DNA of 64,000 nt. It comes from Psychroflexus salis (GTDB lineage: Bacteria > Bacteroidota > Bacteroidia > Flavobacteriales > Flavobacteriaceae). Each line of letters starts with the position of its first letter. The first letter of the stretch is position 1. The DNA lies in NCBI RefSeq assembly GCF_014640175.1, contig NZ_BMGL01000001.1, forward strand, positions 230,889 to 294,888, in the 5' to 3' direction. The notes below the pieces were generated by a model. That model was given only the letters and a program-made list of their open reading frames with translations. It was not told the DNA's origin and ran no database searches. Below, in pieces: positions 36,667-46,083 of the stretch. The translations under genes were made by a program, and so were the position numbers.

Positions 36667-39042
36667 CTAAAATTTAAAGGTTGCGCCTACTAAAAAGTTA
36701 ATTCCCGCTTGTGGATAATAACCTGCACCACCAAAGGTTTGAGTTTGTCCTTGTTCGTTTACATCGTCAAAAGTGAAAAAGTATCCGTTAGAAACAAATT
36801 TTTCATTAAAAATATTGTTTACCAATCCATTAATTAAAATAGATTTAAAAAAACCAATATTTTTTAATTCATAAACAATATTTAAATCGTTGGTGAAAAA
36901 GGCATCTAATTTTGAAGACTCAAAATCTATATTCCCCATATATTGTTCACCTACATATTTGGTTAATAAACCAAATTGAAGTTGTTCAGTTGGATGAAAC
37001 ATCAACATATTTCCAGCAATTATTTCAGGTGAAAAGGAAATATTTGTAGTCCCTAGATTTACTAATTCTCCATTAATTTCAGCTGAAAAATTTCGGTTTT
37101 TATTTCTGCTTAAAGCCAAATTAGGTCGAGTGCTAAATAGCTTATTGAACTTGATTTCTGCATCGATTTCTATACCCAATCGGTAACTTTCTCCAGATGT
37201 TTCTCGAATAGGTGCGCCTACATCGTCTAATTGGCCAGTTAACACCATTTGGTCGGTATAATCCATATAATACAAATTGGTATTTACCTTTACTTTTGGA
37301 GTTTCAAAACGCCAGCCCAATTCGTAATCGTCTAGTTTTTCGGCATCGGTAATACCTTCTTCAAAATCAGTACGTCTAGGTTCGCGCTGTGCTTTACCAT
37401 AAGAAACATACAATTGATTGTTTTTATCTGCTTGAAAAGTGGCTCCCGCTTTAGGATTAAAAAAATTGAAATCTCGGTCTACTAATAAATTTTCTAAATC
37501 GGATGTTAATCCTGTAGTTTTGTAATTGATAAATCTTCCTTGCAAATCGCCATACACGCTCCATTGGTTATTAATTCGATGGGTTGCTTTGGTAAAAATT
37601 GTTACTTCTGTTTTAGTACCATTGCCTCGGTAATATTCATCTCTAATTTCAGAATTACCTGCAAACTTAGCCCAGATTACTTGACCAAAATGCTCGTTAG
37701 TATAGTAGCTATAAAATCCACCAGCAGTTACATCCCAAGCATTATCGGTATAATTAATGTTTCCGTTCACAACATAATAGTCATTATCAAGCCATCTTCT
37801 GCGAATCAAATCAGTTTCATCAATAGTTTCGTTGCCAATTTCAACAGGCTCAATTCCATGAAAACCCATGCTTGCATCTTCTCGGTATTGCTCAAAATAA
37901 CCGCGACCGTAAGTATAATTTAATCCTAAGTTTGTCGACCAATTTTTATCTAATTTTTGGTTCCAATGCAACTGATAATGGTCTTGTTTATAATCGTCAA
38001 TTTCGTTGTCGTAAAACTGAGCCTCACCGTTTTCATCGGTGTATTGTCCGGCTGGATTAAAGGTTCTATTTTCTCTGAGTGTTTGTGCATCAATACCAAA
38101 CCAAGATTGATAAGTAATATTGTGTCCGCCAAAAACAACTGCCTTTACCAAGGTGTTTTCATCTTTATAAGCCGCTTGCAAGAAATAGGATTTTAAATCT
38201 GAAAAAGCTCGATCGATGTATCCATCTGACTGAATATTTGATAGTCTTCCAGAAATTTCAATTTTATCTTGTAGTAAACCCGTGCTGAATTTCACGTTGT
38301 GGCGTCGAGTGTTAAATGAACCAAAAGAATTACCAATTTCGCCATAAGCTTCTTCTGAAATTCCATCTGTCAAAATGTTTAAACTCGCTCCAAAAGCACC
38401 CGAGCCATTGGTAGATGTTCCGACTCCACGTTGCAACTGAATATTTTCGGTAGAAGATGCAAAATCTGGCAAATTAACCCAAAAGGTTCCTTGGCTTTCT
38501 TGGTCGTTGTACGGTATTCCATTTAAGGTAACATTTACCCGAGAAGCATCGCTACCACGAACGCGAATACCTGTGTAACCCACTCCGTTTCCTGCATCGG
38601 AAGTAGAAACTACAGAAGGTAAAAAATTTAATAAAATAGGAATATCTTGCCCTAAATTTCGTTCTTTAATCTCCTCCTTGCCAATGTTAGAGTGCGTAAT
38701 TGGCGAATCTGCATTTACCCGAACAGAGCGCACCATTACTTCTTCTAAAGATTCCATAGCATCAGACAAATCTACGTTTAAGTTTAGATTTTCAGAAAGT
38801 TCAATTCGAACTTCCTTTTTGTTTCCAAAAGCAAAAACCAGCGTATGTTTTCCAGGAGAAAGTTGAAGTTGGTACCTGCCATTTTGATCGGTATAGGTTC
38901 CTTTGGCACTTCCTTTGGCATGAACACTTACATCGGCAAGCGGAATTGCTTTATCGGTAACTTTACCGTTTACTAAATAAGTTTGTGCATTGGCTTGTAC
39001 GGCAAATAAAAGTAGCAAGCCCAGTTTAAATAAGGTTTTCAT
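36667..39042 (-). CDS. TonB-dependent receptor controlled by a TPP riboswitch
   Basis: A 791-residue outer-membrane receptor with signal peptide (ending AVQANAQ). It has a carboxypeptidase-regulatory-like domain (about 22-95; GKVTDKAIPLADVSVHAKG), a plug (about 110-225; NFLPSVVSTSDAGNGVGYTG, IRVRGSDASRVNVTLNGIPY) and a barrel ending INFLVGATFKF. The TPP riboswitch and terminator directly upstream show that expression falls when thiamine pyrophosphate is abundant. I infer uptake of thiamine or a thiamine precursor; thiamin-regulated receptors of this type have been predicted in Bacteroidota from riboswitch surveys. Confidence 0.93.
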   Translation of the reverse strand: MKTLFKLGLLLLFAVQANAQTYLVNGKVTDKAIPLADVSVHAKGSAKGTYTDQNGRYQLQLSPGKHTLVFAFGNKKEVRIELSENLNLNVDLSDAMESLEEVMVRSVRVNADSPITHSNIGKEEIKERNLGQDIPILLNFLPSVVSTSDAGNGVGYTGIRVRGSDASRVNVTLNGIPYNDQESQGTFWVNLPDFASSTENIQLQRGVGTSTNGSGAFGASLNILTDGISEEAYGEIGNSFGSFNTRRHNVKFSTGLLQDKIEISGRLSNIQSDGYIDRAFSDLKSYFLQAAYKDENTLVKAVVFGGHNITYQSWFGIDAQTLRENRTFNPAGQYTDENGEAQFYDNEIDDYKQDHYQLHWNQKLDKNWSTNLGLNYTYGRGYFEQYREDASMGFHGIEPVEIGNETIDETDLIRRRWLDNDYYVVNGNINYTDNAWDVTAGGFYSYYTNEHFGQVIWAKFAGNSEIRDEYYRGNGTKTEVTIFTKATHRINNQWSVYGDLQGRFINYKTTGLTSDLENLLVDRDFNFFNPKAGATFQADKNNQLYVSYGKAQREPRRTDFEEGITDAEKLDDYELGWRFETPKVKVNTNLYYMDYTDQMVLTGQLDDVGAPIRETSGESYRLGIEIDAEIKFNKLFSTRPNLALSRNKNRNFSAEINGELVNLGTTNISFSPEIIAGNMLMFHPTEQLQFGLLTKYVGEQYMGNIDFESSKLDAFFTNDLNIVYELKNIGFFKSILINGLVNNIFNEKFVSNGYFFTFDDVNEQGQTQTFGGAGYYPQAGINFLVGATFKF

Positions 39043-39090
39043 TCGTAAATTTTTTTACGAATAAAAGGGGCCATTATTCTGGTTGTTATT

Positions 39091-39130
39091 AAAATAAAAA
39101 ATCCTGAAAACCACTTTGGTTCACAGGAGT
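39091..39130 (-). terminator. Terminator of the TPP riboswitch
   Basis: On the minus strand TCCTGTGAACC and GGTTTTCAGGA form an imperfect stem followed by ATTTTTTATTTT. It lies between the aptamer and the receptor start, so it is the expected OFF-switch structure. Confidence 0.8.
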
Positions 39131-39159
39131 AATACAATCTAAAGCTACAGCCTTTAGTT

Positions 39160-39240
39160 TTCCCTTAGCAGCATTACCTGCCCAGGTTCATTGGGTATAA
39201 TCTCAGTCTTACAACGAAAATTCGATATAAAACACCCCTT
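39160..39240 (-). ncRNA. TPP (THI-box) riboswitch aptamer
   Basis: On the minus strand the 81-nt element shows the THI-box landmarks in order: AAGGGGTG at the 5' side, GACTGAGATTATACCC, AATGAACCTGGGCAGGTAA, TGCTGCTAAGGGAA. Distances between these blocks fit the TPP aptamer. A small hairpin (CTAAAGGCTGTAGCTTTAG) follows, then the terminator. It controls the TonB-dependent receptor. Confidence 0.93.
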
Positions 39241-39306
39241 ATTGAGATTGAAAGTGCAAAACTAGTTTTTATATTTAAAAAGGCAAGTGCTTTTTTGTGG
39301 TTTTAT

Positions 39307-39708
39307 TTAAAGCAAAGGTTTCTTCCGATTGACCTTCTTTTCTGAATGAAGCTTCTTCTTTTTTAAACGTTTCAACTTAGCAGACTTAGAAGGTTTTGTT
39401 GGTTTTCGTTTCTTTTTTTGTTGAAGTGAAGCTTCAATTAAATGTAAAAAGCGTTCAATCACTAATTTTTTATTTTTATGCTGACTTCGGGTTTGGGCAG
39501 AATTCATTTGAAAAACACCTTCTTTAGTAATATTGTTTTTTAGCTTATGTTGAAGCCTTTCTTTTTCTTCTACCGAAATCGCTTCACTCGTAAAAACATC
39601 CCATTCTAAAATAACTTTGGTTTCAGTTTTATTAACATGCTGACCACCAGGACCACCACTTAACGCCGTTTTAAAATTAATTTCCTGAAGTAATCGAATT
39701 GTGTTCAT
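39307..39708 (-). CDS. arfB: Alternative ribosome-rescue factor ArfB (peptidyl-tRNA hydrolase)
   Basis: A 133-residue protein with the class I release-factor motif GGPGGQHVNKTETKV (GGQ at 21-23). The C-terminal tail is very basic (QQKKKRKPTKPSKSAKLKR) and would insert into the empty mRNA channel. It releases peptides from ribosomes stalled without a stop codon. Short length and lack of domains 1 and 2 separate it from RF1/RF2. Confidence 0.93.
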   Translation of the reverse strand: MNTIRLLQEINFKTALSGGPGGQHVNKTETKVILEWDVFTSEAISVEEKERLQHKLKNNITKEGVFQMNSAQTRSQHKNKKLVIERFLHLIEASLQQKKKRKPTKPSKSAKLKRLKKKKLHSEKKVNRKKPLL

Positions 39709-39768
39709 TTTTCAAATAAAGGCTTTCTAACATAATTTTCTTGTTTAATTTAGCTTAAAATCAAACAA

Positions 39769-40362
39769 ATGAAGCTTTTTTTTCAACATCTTGTTTTTAC
39801 TTTCGGTTTTTTCATTTTCCCAAACCGAAGAATACTTCACTTCTATAAAAGCATTTCAAGATAAATATACCGAACATTACACCAATCCTGAAACTTAGCC
39901 TTCCAAGCAAAATGTAGATTTATTTGGTGGTCACCAATTTTTTCCGATTGATAAAAAATTTAAAGTAAATGCTATTTTTAAAGAAACACCTTCACTTGCT
40001 GTTTTAAATACCAGCACTAGCCGATTAGCAGAATATACAAAACTGGGCGTTTTAGAGTTTCAACTAGAAGGAAAAACTTTTCAATTGGCGGTATTTTATA
40101 GTGATGGCTACGCTAAAGACGATGAATATGCCGACAAAGCTTTTGTTCCTTTTATGGATTTAACCAATGCAGAAACTTCGTACACCAACGGCCGATATTG
40201 CTATGTACAATTGCCTAAAAAAATGGTGAAGAAGTAATTTTAGATTTCAATAAAGCAACCAATCCTTATTGTGCTTATGTAAGTGGTTACTCTTGCGCAA
40301 GACCTCCAGAATAAAATAACTTGAGTATCGAAATTTTAGCTGGAGTAAAAAATCCAAAGTAA
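39769..40362 (+). pseudogene. Decayed DUF1684 gene
   Basis: Translation in shifting frames gives a recognisable DUF1684 protein: QTEEYFTSIKAFQDKYTE, VDLFGGHQFFPIDKKFKV, LAEYTKLGVLEFQLEGKTF, SDGYAKDDEYADKAFVPFMD and [17 protein letters not shown] are all present. It is broken by a frameshift in the signal peptide near 39830, an in-frame TAG near 39896, a second frameshift near 40225 in the poly-A of the LPKK segment, and a TAA near 40312. No product is expected. The decay looks fairly recent, since the rest reads without loss. Confidence 0.88.
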
Positions 40363-40426
40363 GAACTATTTTTAAATTGATGCAGAAACAGTTTTTCCTA
40401 ATTTGCCTATTTCACTGACAAAAGCG

Positions 40427-40434
40427 TATTTTTG
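40427..40434 (+). promoter_or_regulatory. TAnnTTTG promoter element of hemC
   Basis: TATTTTTG ends 26 bases before the TTG start of hemC at 40461. Confidence 0.45.
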
Positions 40435-40460
40435 AAAATCTGAATTGATAATATCTCAAA

Positions 40461-41378
40461 TTGAAGCATCAACCCATTAAAATTGGAACGCGTGATAGCG
40501 AATTAGCACTTTGGCAAGCTAAAAAAGTAGCGAAAGAATTGGCTAATTTAGGCTATGAAACTGAATTAATTCCCGTAAAATCTACTGGCGATCTTAATCT
40601 TGATGAACCACTTTACGAAATGGGAATTACTGGAATTTTTACCAAAACCTTAGATGTTGCTTTAATTAAAGGCAAAATTGACATTGCCGTACATTCTATG
40701 AAAGATGTACCAACACATTTACCTAAAGGTGTAGTAGAAGCAGCTGTTTTGCCAAGAGCAGATGTAAGCGATTTGTTAATTCATAAAGGTGAAGATTTTT
40801 TAAAGCAAAAACAAGCTACAATCGCCACAGGAAGCTTACGCCGTAAAGCGCAATGGTTAAACAAATATCCTACACACAAAGTGGTAAACTTGCGTGGAAA
40901 TGTAAATACGCGTATGCAAAAATTAAAAGATAATAACTGGAATGGAGCTATTTTTGCCGCAGCTGGTTTGGAGCGTATCAATTTAAAACCCAAAAACAAT
41001 CTGGTACTCGATTGGATGATTCCTGCACCCGCACAAGGAGCTATGTTAGTGGTTTGCATGGAAAATAACAAGTATTGCAAAAAAGCATTGGCCAACTTGA
41101 ATGATGCAGAAACTGAAATTTGTGTTCATATAGAACGAGAATTTTTACAAACTTTAGAAGGTGGTTGTACTGCTCCCATTGGTGCTTTAGCTGAATTTAA
41201 AGATGGCAAAATTCATTTTAAAGGCGCGTTATTTAGTTTGGATGGAAAACAAAATATTGAAGTTAAAAAAATAGTAAGTCCTTCTGAAGCTACTCAATTG
41301 GGAAAAAACTGTGCTAGAGAAATCCTGGCTAATGGCGGAAAAGAGCTCATGAAGGCGATTAAAAAAGTTTTGAAATAA
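40461..41378 (+). CDS. hemC: Hydroxymethylbilane synthase (porphobilinogen deaminase)
   Basis: A 305-residue HemC. It begins at a TTG codon (KHQPIKIGTRDSELALWQA follows), which gives the family's normal N-terminus. Catalytic landmarks are AVHSMKDVP (about 77-85), TGSLRRKAQ (about 123) and the dipyrromethane-cofactor cysteine Cys236 in TLEGGCTAPIGA. It joins four porphobilinogens into hydroxymethylbilane for haem. Its stop overlaps the hemD start (TAATG), so the two are translationally coupled. hemA, which often precedes it in this group, is absent here. Confidence 0.96.
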   Translation: MKHQPIKIGTRDSELALWQAKKVAKELANLGYETELIPVKSTGDLNLDEPLYEMGITGIFTKTLDVALIKGKIDIAVHSMKDVPTHLPKGVVEAAVLPRADVSDLLIHKGEDFLKQKQATIATGSLRRKAQWLNKYPTHKVVNLRGNVNTRMQKLKDNNWNGAIFAAAGLERINLKPKNNLVLDWMIPAPAQGAMLVVCMENNKYCKKALANLNDAETEICVHIEREFLQTLEGGCTAPIGALAEFKDGKIHFKGALFSLDGKQNIEVKKIVSPSEATQLGKNCAREILANGGKELMKAIKKVLK

Positions 41379-42031
41379 TGCCTCGTGTACTTTCTACCAA
41401 ATGCTTAACCGAAAGTCAAAAAAATTTGATTTTACAATCGGGTTGGAGTTTGGTAGCATACAATGCCATACAAACTAAAGCCTTTCCCAATCTGTCTTAT
41501 TTAGAAAATGCAAAATTTGAAAATGGAATTGTAACAAGCCAAACGAGTGTCTCCATTTTAAAAGAAAAGCAAGTTGAACTTAAAAATGTATTTTGTGTAG
41601 GACAAAAAACTGCTTCAAAATTAAAAGAGCTCAATTTTTCTATCGCTGAAGTCGCCAACTATGGAGAAGATTTAGCTAAAATTATTTCAACAACATACAC
41701 AGGTTTAAGCTTTTCTTTTTTCTGCGGAAGAATAAGAAACGACGAATTACCTAGTTTATTGAAAAAAAATAAAATTGATTTTACAGAGCATCATTTATAT
41801 AAGACTGTAAGCATTCCAAAAAAATTTACACATTGTTTTGATGCAGTTATGTTTTTTAGTCCTAGCGGAATAAAAAGTTATTATGCACACAATTCATTTA
41901 AAGGAGAACGCATAATTTGCATTGGAAAAACTACAGCCATGGCTGCAAGGCAAATTAACAATAAAATTGAAATTGCTAATAAAACAAGTGTAGAAAGTGT
42001 AATTGTACAATTGGTAAAGCAAGTTTTTTAA
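41378..42031 (+). CDS. hemD: Uroporphyrinogen-III synthase
   Basis: A 217-residue HemD, poorly conserved as usual but identifiable from VTSQTSVSIL, FCVGQKTASKLKELNF, DAVMFFSPSGIKSYYAHN and IICIGKTTAMAARQ. It cyclises hydroxymethylbilane to uroporphyrinogen III. The start overlaps the stop of hemC; the end overlaps the convergent cvpA by 4 bp. Confidence 0.92.
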   Translation: MPRVLSTKCLTESQKNLILQSGWSLVAYNAIQTKAFPNLSYLENAKFENGIVTSQTSVSILKEKQVELKNVFCVGQKTASKLKELNFSIAEVANYGEDLAKIISTTYTGLSFSFFCGRIRNDELPSLLKKNKIDFTEHHLYKTVSIPKKFTHCFDAVMFFSPSGIKSYYAHNSFKGERIICIGKTTAMAARQINNKIEIANKTSVESVIVQLVKQVF

Positions 42032-42552
42032 TTTTCTTCTTCGGGCAGAAGTAAGTCGTTTTCTTTTGCGTAGGTAACTAAATCTGGTAAATATTCTTCT
42101 ACTACATCATCAAAAAAAACGTATGTAACCGAATCTTTAAAAACGCTTTTATTTTCTAAAAATCCTGTTTTTTTATTAATGGTATTCAACACCAAAACTA
42201 AAACCAAAACAATTAGTGTCATTTTTAACAATCCAAAAACACCGCCAGCTAAACGGTTTAACATTCCTAAAGCAATAGCATTAGCTAACCTAGTTAGAAC
42301 TTTACCAATAAGGGAAACCGAAATTACAATTATCAAAAAAGTAAGTACAAAAGCTGTTAACTGAATATACTTTGCATCCCAATCTAAATATTGAAGCACA
42401 TAACTTTCAACTACATCTGCAAAGAAGAATGCACCAACAATTCCTAGTATAACCGATAGTAAAGAAGTAAGTTCTAATATAAAACCCTTCATTAAACCGC
42501 GAACCAATCCAATTGCTAGAATAATGGCAATACCAATGTCTATTTCATTCAT
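42028..42552 (-). CDS. CvpA family membrane protein
   Basis: 174 residues with four membrane helices, starting MNEIDIGIAIILAIGLVRGL and containing GFILELTSLLSVILGIVGAF and ANAIALGMLNRLAGGVFGLL, the CvpA hallmark. A longer frame to 42627 would add 25 residues unlike the family. CvpA proteins are linked to colicin V production in E. coli and to envelope homeostasis; the molecular role is unclear. Confidence 0.88.
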   Translation of the reverse strand: MNEIDIGIAIILAIGLVRGLMKGFILELTSLLSVILGIVGAFFFADVVESYVLQYLDWDAKYIQLTAFVLTFLIIVISVSLIGKVLTRLANAIALGMLNRLAGGVFGLLKMTLIVLVLVLVLNTINKKTGFLENKSVFKDSVTYVFFDDVVEEYLPDLVTYAKENDLLLPEEEN

Positions 42553-42817
42553 AAGCGGTAAAGATAAACATAGAAGTGAATTTAGAAATAATTTTTTATG
42601 AGTTTGACCAATTGGTTCAATAAACAATTAAACTGAACTTGCTAAAATGAGTTTAACTTGAAACGTAAGAACAATTTAATCTTCCTAGGTTTCGTACCTA
42701 AAGGAAAAGACCAAAAATCAATAAATTTCAATGCATTCAGAAATATAAAAACTTTTCTAGAAAAGAACTTCACTTTACAAAATAGAAAGAGAGTAGTTAA
42801 AAGTAAGCTTTTATACT

Positions 42818-42858
42818 AAAAACAATAGCCCAAAATAAACTTTTGGGCTATTGTTTTT
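42818..42858 (-). terminator. Perfect 18-bp terminator hairpin
   Basis: Eighteen bases from 42818 pair perfectly with 42841-42858 around the loop TAAAC; the stem core is CAATAGCCC/GGGCTATTG. A- and T-runs at both ends make it bidirectional. It ends the outer-membrane barrel gene on the minus strand. Confidence 0.85.
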
Positions 42859-42895
42859 ATTGGACTTTTAATTAGTAAAGCAACAGTTGTATACT

Positions 42896-43627
42896 TTATA
42901 GTGTAACAAAAAATGCTAATTTATAGAAGTCATTCTGAGCAAAACCATCGTCATCGACTAAGTTGCTTCCAAATGAAAATCTTAAGCCAGCATTGCCTTT
43001 TGTAAACTGAACATAAGGGCCAAACCATTTGTAACCATCAACTCTGTCTAGACTTCCTCCGCCGTTAACTTCACCACCAGAAAGGTATAATTCTTCATAA
43101 TGAGCACCAAAAGATAAAAATGAGTTAGCTACGTAGCCAAAATTTGCCCAATAATGAACATAATTATTGGTAGCTCCTTGCGGCATTGTATTATCGCTTA
43201 GTGCAGCATAATAGCCAAAGTAAAATTGGCCTTCAAATTTATCTGACCCATAATTTACAGTTAAGTTAGGAACAATACCGTCTCCTACTATTCCTTCCTG
43301 AGAAGCACCACTAGATAATAAGCTACCCATGGTAAAACCCAATTGAGGATTGATATCAAAATCCCCCAAGGTTTTATTGTAACCTACACCAAACTCTGTC
43401 CATTGACCCCAAGCACTTGCTGTACCAGCACCCCACTGAATACCATATGCAGTAAAAGCATCTGTATCTGATAATGCATAACTAACAGTCATCATGGGGT
43501 TAAAGCCAAAAAAAGCATCGTGATTTAAATTAAGACCAACACTAACCTTGTCTTCTAAGCTTTCATCTTGCGCAAAAGATGCGAAAGCAAATAACATTAA
43601 TGTTAAAAAAGTAAAGATTTTTTTCAT
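42896..43627 (-). CDS. Predicted outer-membrane beta-barrel protein
   Basis: A 243-residue protein with signal peptide (ending FAFASFAQ). The rest alternates short amphipathic strands and turns (VSVGLNLNHDAFFGFNPMMT, GDFDINPQLGFTMGSLL, YWANFGYVANSFLSFGAHYE) and ends FYKLAFFVTL, as in small outer-membrane barrels. I recognise no specific function. Transcribed alone, with a promoter-like element and a perfect terminator, which suggests substantial expression. Confidence 0.72.
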   Translation of the reverse strand: MKKIFTFLTLMLFAFASFAQDESLEDKVSVGLNLNHDAFFGFNPMMTVSYALSDTDAFTAYGIQWGAGTASAWGQWTEFGVGYNKTLGDFDINPQLGFTMGSLLSSGASQEGIVGDGIVPNLTVNYGSDKFEGQFYFGYYAALSDNTMPQGATNNYVHYWANFGYVANSFLSFGAHYEELYLSGGEVNGGGSLDRVDGYKWFGPYVQFTKGNAGLRFSFGSNLVDDDGFAQNDFYKLAFFVTL

Positions 43628-43652
43628 GATTAAAATATTTAAAATTAAGCTT

Positions 43653-43660
43653 CAAATATA
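43653..43660 (-). promoter_or_regulatory. TAnnTTTG promoter element of the barrel gene
   Basis: TATATTTG on the minus strand ends 25 bases before the ATG at 43627. Confidence 0.5.
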
Positions 43661-44092
43661 TGTTAATATACTATAGACCCCCTAAAAAAATAGCCTCGTG
43701 TTGTTATTTTTATTGTATTTAAATTTTATACCCCCTTTTATTTTGTATAAATCTTTAAAAACTTTAAAAATTATTCATTTGACATAAAAAAGATGTTTTT
43801 TTGAACAGACGGGATAACAATTATTTTAATTTACATCAATAAAAAACACTTTTTTTAAATAATAATCGCATTAATTAACAACAATAATGATTAATAATTA
43901 ATCTTTAGGCTGTTTATATGAATTTAAATCATTTTAAAACTAACGAAAAGAGTTAAAGATAAGCCCTGAAAATATTTTAAATAAATCGCTCATGTATAAG
44001 TTTTCTGTTTACGGCATAGTTCCCTTTTGTGCAAAAAACAAAGGCCGACTAAAAATAAAATTCACAACATCTAAAATTAAAAGCAGAAACCT
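43661..44092. other. Long AT-rich gene-free region
   Basis: About 430 bp between divergent genes. It is extremely AT-rich, with C-runs at 43678-43683 and near 43732. I see no open reading frame with family-like sequence and no clear hairpin. Confidence 0.5.
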
Positions 44093-44100
44093 TAATTTTG
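44093..44100 (+). promoter_or_regulatory. TAnnTTTG promoter element, leaderless spacing
   Basis: TAATTTTG is followed by four bases and the ATG at 44105. Confidence 0.55.
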
Positions 44101-44104
44101 CAAT

Positions 44105-44458
44105 ATGGCAAGAGACGAACAATTAAAAGAACTTTGGGAGCAAGTTGAGCAAAAAATTTCGACCGATTTTGGTGATGGCGAACGCTTAGAATTAGATGCC
44201 ATTATCTATTTAATTGGTGTTCAAGAATATGGAAAACCCCACAAACGCTTCAAAAAAGACGACAAAATTAATTTGATGCACATTGCTATTTGTCGTTTAT
44301 TAGAGCCTTTTGGCTATTACAATTTCGATTTTATAGACGATGAAGGTTGGCCACATTACCAAATAACCGAAAAACTTCCGAATTTAAAAGCTGGCGAACA
44401 AAGCGTATTGATGAAAGAAGCAATCATACAATATTTTCAAAATAAAAAATATATATAA
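44105..44458 (+). CDS. Conserved hypothetical protein, 117 aa
   Basis: A soluble, acidic 117-residue protein (MARDEQLKELWEQVEQKIST, LDAIIYLIGVQEYGKP, DDEGWPHYQITEKLPNL). Codon use and the clear promoter support a real gene. I recall similar short proteins near pheS in flavobacteria but know no function. No signal peptide, membrane helix or metal motif is visible. Confidence 0.75.
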   Translation: MARDEQLKELWEQVEQKISTDFGDGERLELDAIIYLIGVQEYGKPHKRFKKDDKINLMHIAICRLLEPFGYYNFDFIDDEGWPHYQITEKLPNLKAGEQSVLMKEAIIQYFQNKKYI

Positions 44459-44561
44459 GTAGCTAAATTTAAAAATTCATAATAAAAAAACAGCTGCTTG
44501 TATTTTGTTTGTTCAAAGTTATTTAATCGAACATTTAATAAAGCATGCGGCTAAATTTTTA

Positions 44562-44569
44562 TAAATTTG
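44562..44569 (+). promoter_or_regulatory. TAnnTTTG promoter element of pheS
   Basis: TAAATTTG ends 17 bases before the ATG at 44587. It lies inside the longer upstream reading frame and so supports the downstream start. Confidence 0.55.
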
Positions 44570-44586
44570 CAGCCCATTTAGAAGTT

Positions 44587-45609
44587 ATGATAGACCAGAT
44601 AAAAAACTACATTAAAGAAGCTGAAGCATTCACTTCAGAAAAGTTAGATGAAGTAGAAGCTTTCCGCATAAAATTTCTTGGTAAAAAAGGAATTTTAAAC
44701 GAGTTTTTTGCAGAATTTAAAAATGTACCTAATGAGCAAAAAAAAGAATTTGGTCAAAGCATCAATCAATTAAAACAAACGGCTCAAGCTAAAGTTGATG
44801 AGCTGAAACTTAAAATTGAAAGCCAAAAAGATGAAGCTGGTATTTATGGCGATTTAACGCGTTCTGCTCAGCCTTCTGAAATTGGCGCACGACACCCCAT
44901 TTCGATTGTAAAAAATCAAATTATCGAAATTTTTGCTAACATCGGATTCAATGTTTCAGAAGGACCAGAAATTGAAGACGATTGGCACAATTTTACAGCT
45001 TTAAATTTACCTGAATACCATCCGGCCCGCGATATGCAGGACACCTTTTTTATACAAACCAATCCTGAAGATATTTTACTAAGAACACATACTTCTAGTG
45101 TGCAAGTTCGGTACATGGAAAACAACCAACCGCCGATTCGAACCATTTCTCCTGGCCGTGTATTTAGAAACGAAGATATTTCTGCACGTTCACATTGTAT
45201 CTTTCATCAAGTGGAAGGTTTATACATCGATAAAAATGTTTCGTTTGCAGACTTGAAGCAAACTTTGTTGTATTTCACCAAACAACTTTTTGGGAAGTCT
45301 AAAATTCGTTTACGACCATCCTATTTTCCATTTACTGAACCAAGTGCAGAAGTAGATATTTACTGGGGTTTAGAAACCGAAACTGATTACCGCATTACCA
45401 AAGGAACAGGTTGGTTAGAAATTATGGGTTGCGGAATGGTAGACCCCAATGTGTTGAAAAATTGCAATATCGATCCAAATACTTATTCTGGTTTTGCATT
45501 TGGAATGGGTATCGAACGCATTGCCATGCTGCTTTACCAAATTGGTGATATTAGAATGTTTTACGAAAATGATTTGCGATTTTTGAAACAGTTTAAATCG
45601 GTAGTTTAA
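44587..45609 (+). CDS. pheS: Phenylalanyl-tRNA synthetase alpha subunit
   Basis: 340 residues starting [20 protein letters not shown], the normal PheS N-terminal coiled coil. Class II landmarks are [48 protein letters not shown] (motif 2) and [19 protein letters not shown] (motif 3). A longer frame from 44545 would include the promoter and is rejected. It charges tRNA-Phe with PheT, which is not in this window. Confidence 0.96.
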   Translation: MIDQIKNYIKEAEAFTSEKLDEVEAFRIKFLGKKGILNEFFAEFKNVPNEQKKEFGQSINQLKQTAQAKVDELKLKIESQKDEAGIYGDLTRSAQPSEIGARHPISIVKNQIIEIFANIGFNVSEGPEIEDDWHNFTALNLPEYHPARDMQDTFFIQTNPEDILLRTHTSSVQVRYMENNQPPIRTISPGRVFRNEDISARSHCIFHQVEGLYIDKNVSFADLKQTLLYFTKQLFGKSKIRLRPSYFPFTEPSAEVDIYWGLETETDYRITKGTGWLEIMGCGMVDPNVLKNCNIDPNTYSGFAFGMGIERIAMLLYQIGDIRMFYENDLRFLKQFKSVV

Positions 45610-45618
45610 GTTTTTTAA

Positions 45619-46014
45619 ATGAAAAAAGACCTTACTATTCCAAAAGTAAAAGATGTGTTTGTTGCAGCAGTTTATGCTTATAATCCATCTTTTGAAGCCA
45701 ACGAGTGGAATGTATACCTCATCAATAATCAACATGAAGCTATTGAAACGGTCTTGGTCGTTTCCAAAGGAAAAAGCAAAACTAAATCAACTTCCGTTTT
45801 GCGGAAAAAATTAGATGTACTTCCAGCAAAATCTTTTGCCAAACTAGAATTTATTCAAGATGAAGTTTTGGCTTTAGAAAACCAATTTCTAGTGAGTTTT
45901 TTTCAAGGCAATCAATTGTTTGATAAAATTTTCGTGTTTCAACCCAAACAGATTCAAGTGAAAAACTTAACCGAAATTCCTTTGCTAAGTGACAAAGGGG
46001 TTTTGGCAAGTTAA
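45619..46014 (+). CDS. Conserved hypothetical protein downstream of pheS
   Basis: 131 residues, no signal peptide. The pattern (VKDVFVAAVYAYNPSFEANE, EWNVYLINNQHEAIETVLVV, SFAKLEFIQDEVLALENQFL) suggests a single beta-rich domain. It follows pheS by 9 bp and is probably co-transcribed. Function unknown. Confidence 0.72.
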   Translation: MKKDLTIPKVKDVFVAAVYAYNPSFEANEWNVYLINNQHEAIETVLVVSKGKSKTKSTSVLRKKLDVLPAKSFAKLEFIQDEVLALENQFLVSFFQGNQLFDKIFVFQPKQIQVKNLTEIPLLSDKGVLAS

Positions 46015-46083
46015 TTTTTTTCTTTTCAAGGCTTCATTTAAAATTTATACAAAAAACATACATTTGAAGCTTAATATAAATCT

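Noticed and set aside
42553..42627. N-terminal extension of the CvpA protein by 25 residues
   Set aside because: The extra residues do not resemble the family, and the internal ATG gives the usual membrane-helix start.
42658..42819. Possible 53-residue frame from a TTG (KRKNNLIFLGFVPKGKDQ...) on the plus strand
   Set aside because: It has a plausible amino-acid pattern but no ATG, no clear promoter, no recognised family, and its end runs into the terminator hairpin.
44545..44586. Upstream extension of pheS by 14 codons
   Set aside because: The extension contains the TAnnTTTG promoter element, and PheS proteins normally begin at the MIDQIKNY position.
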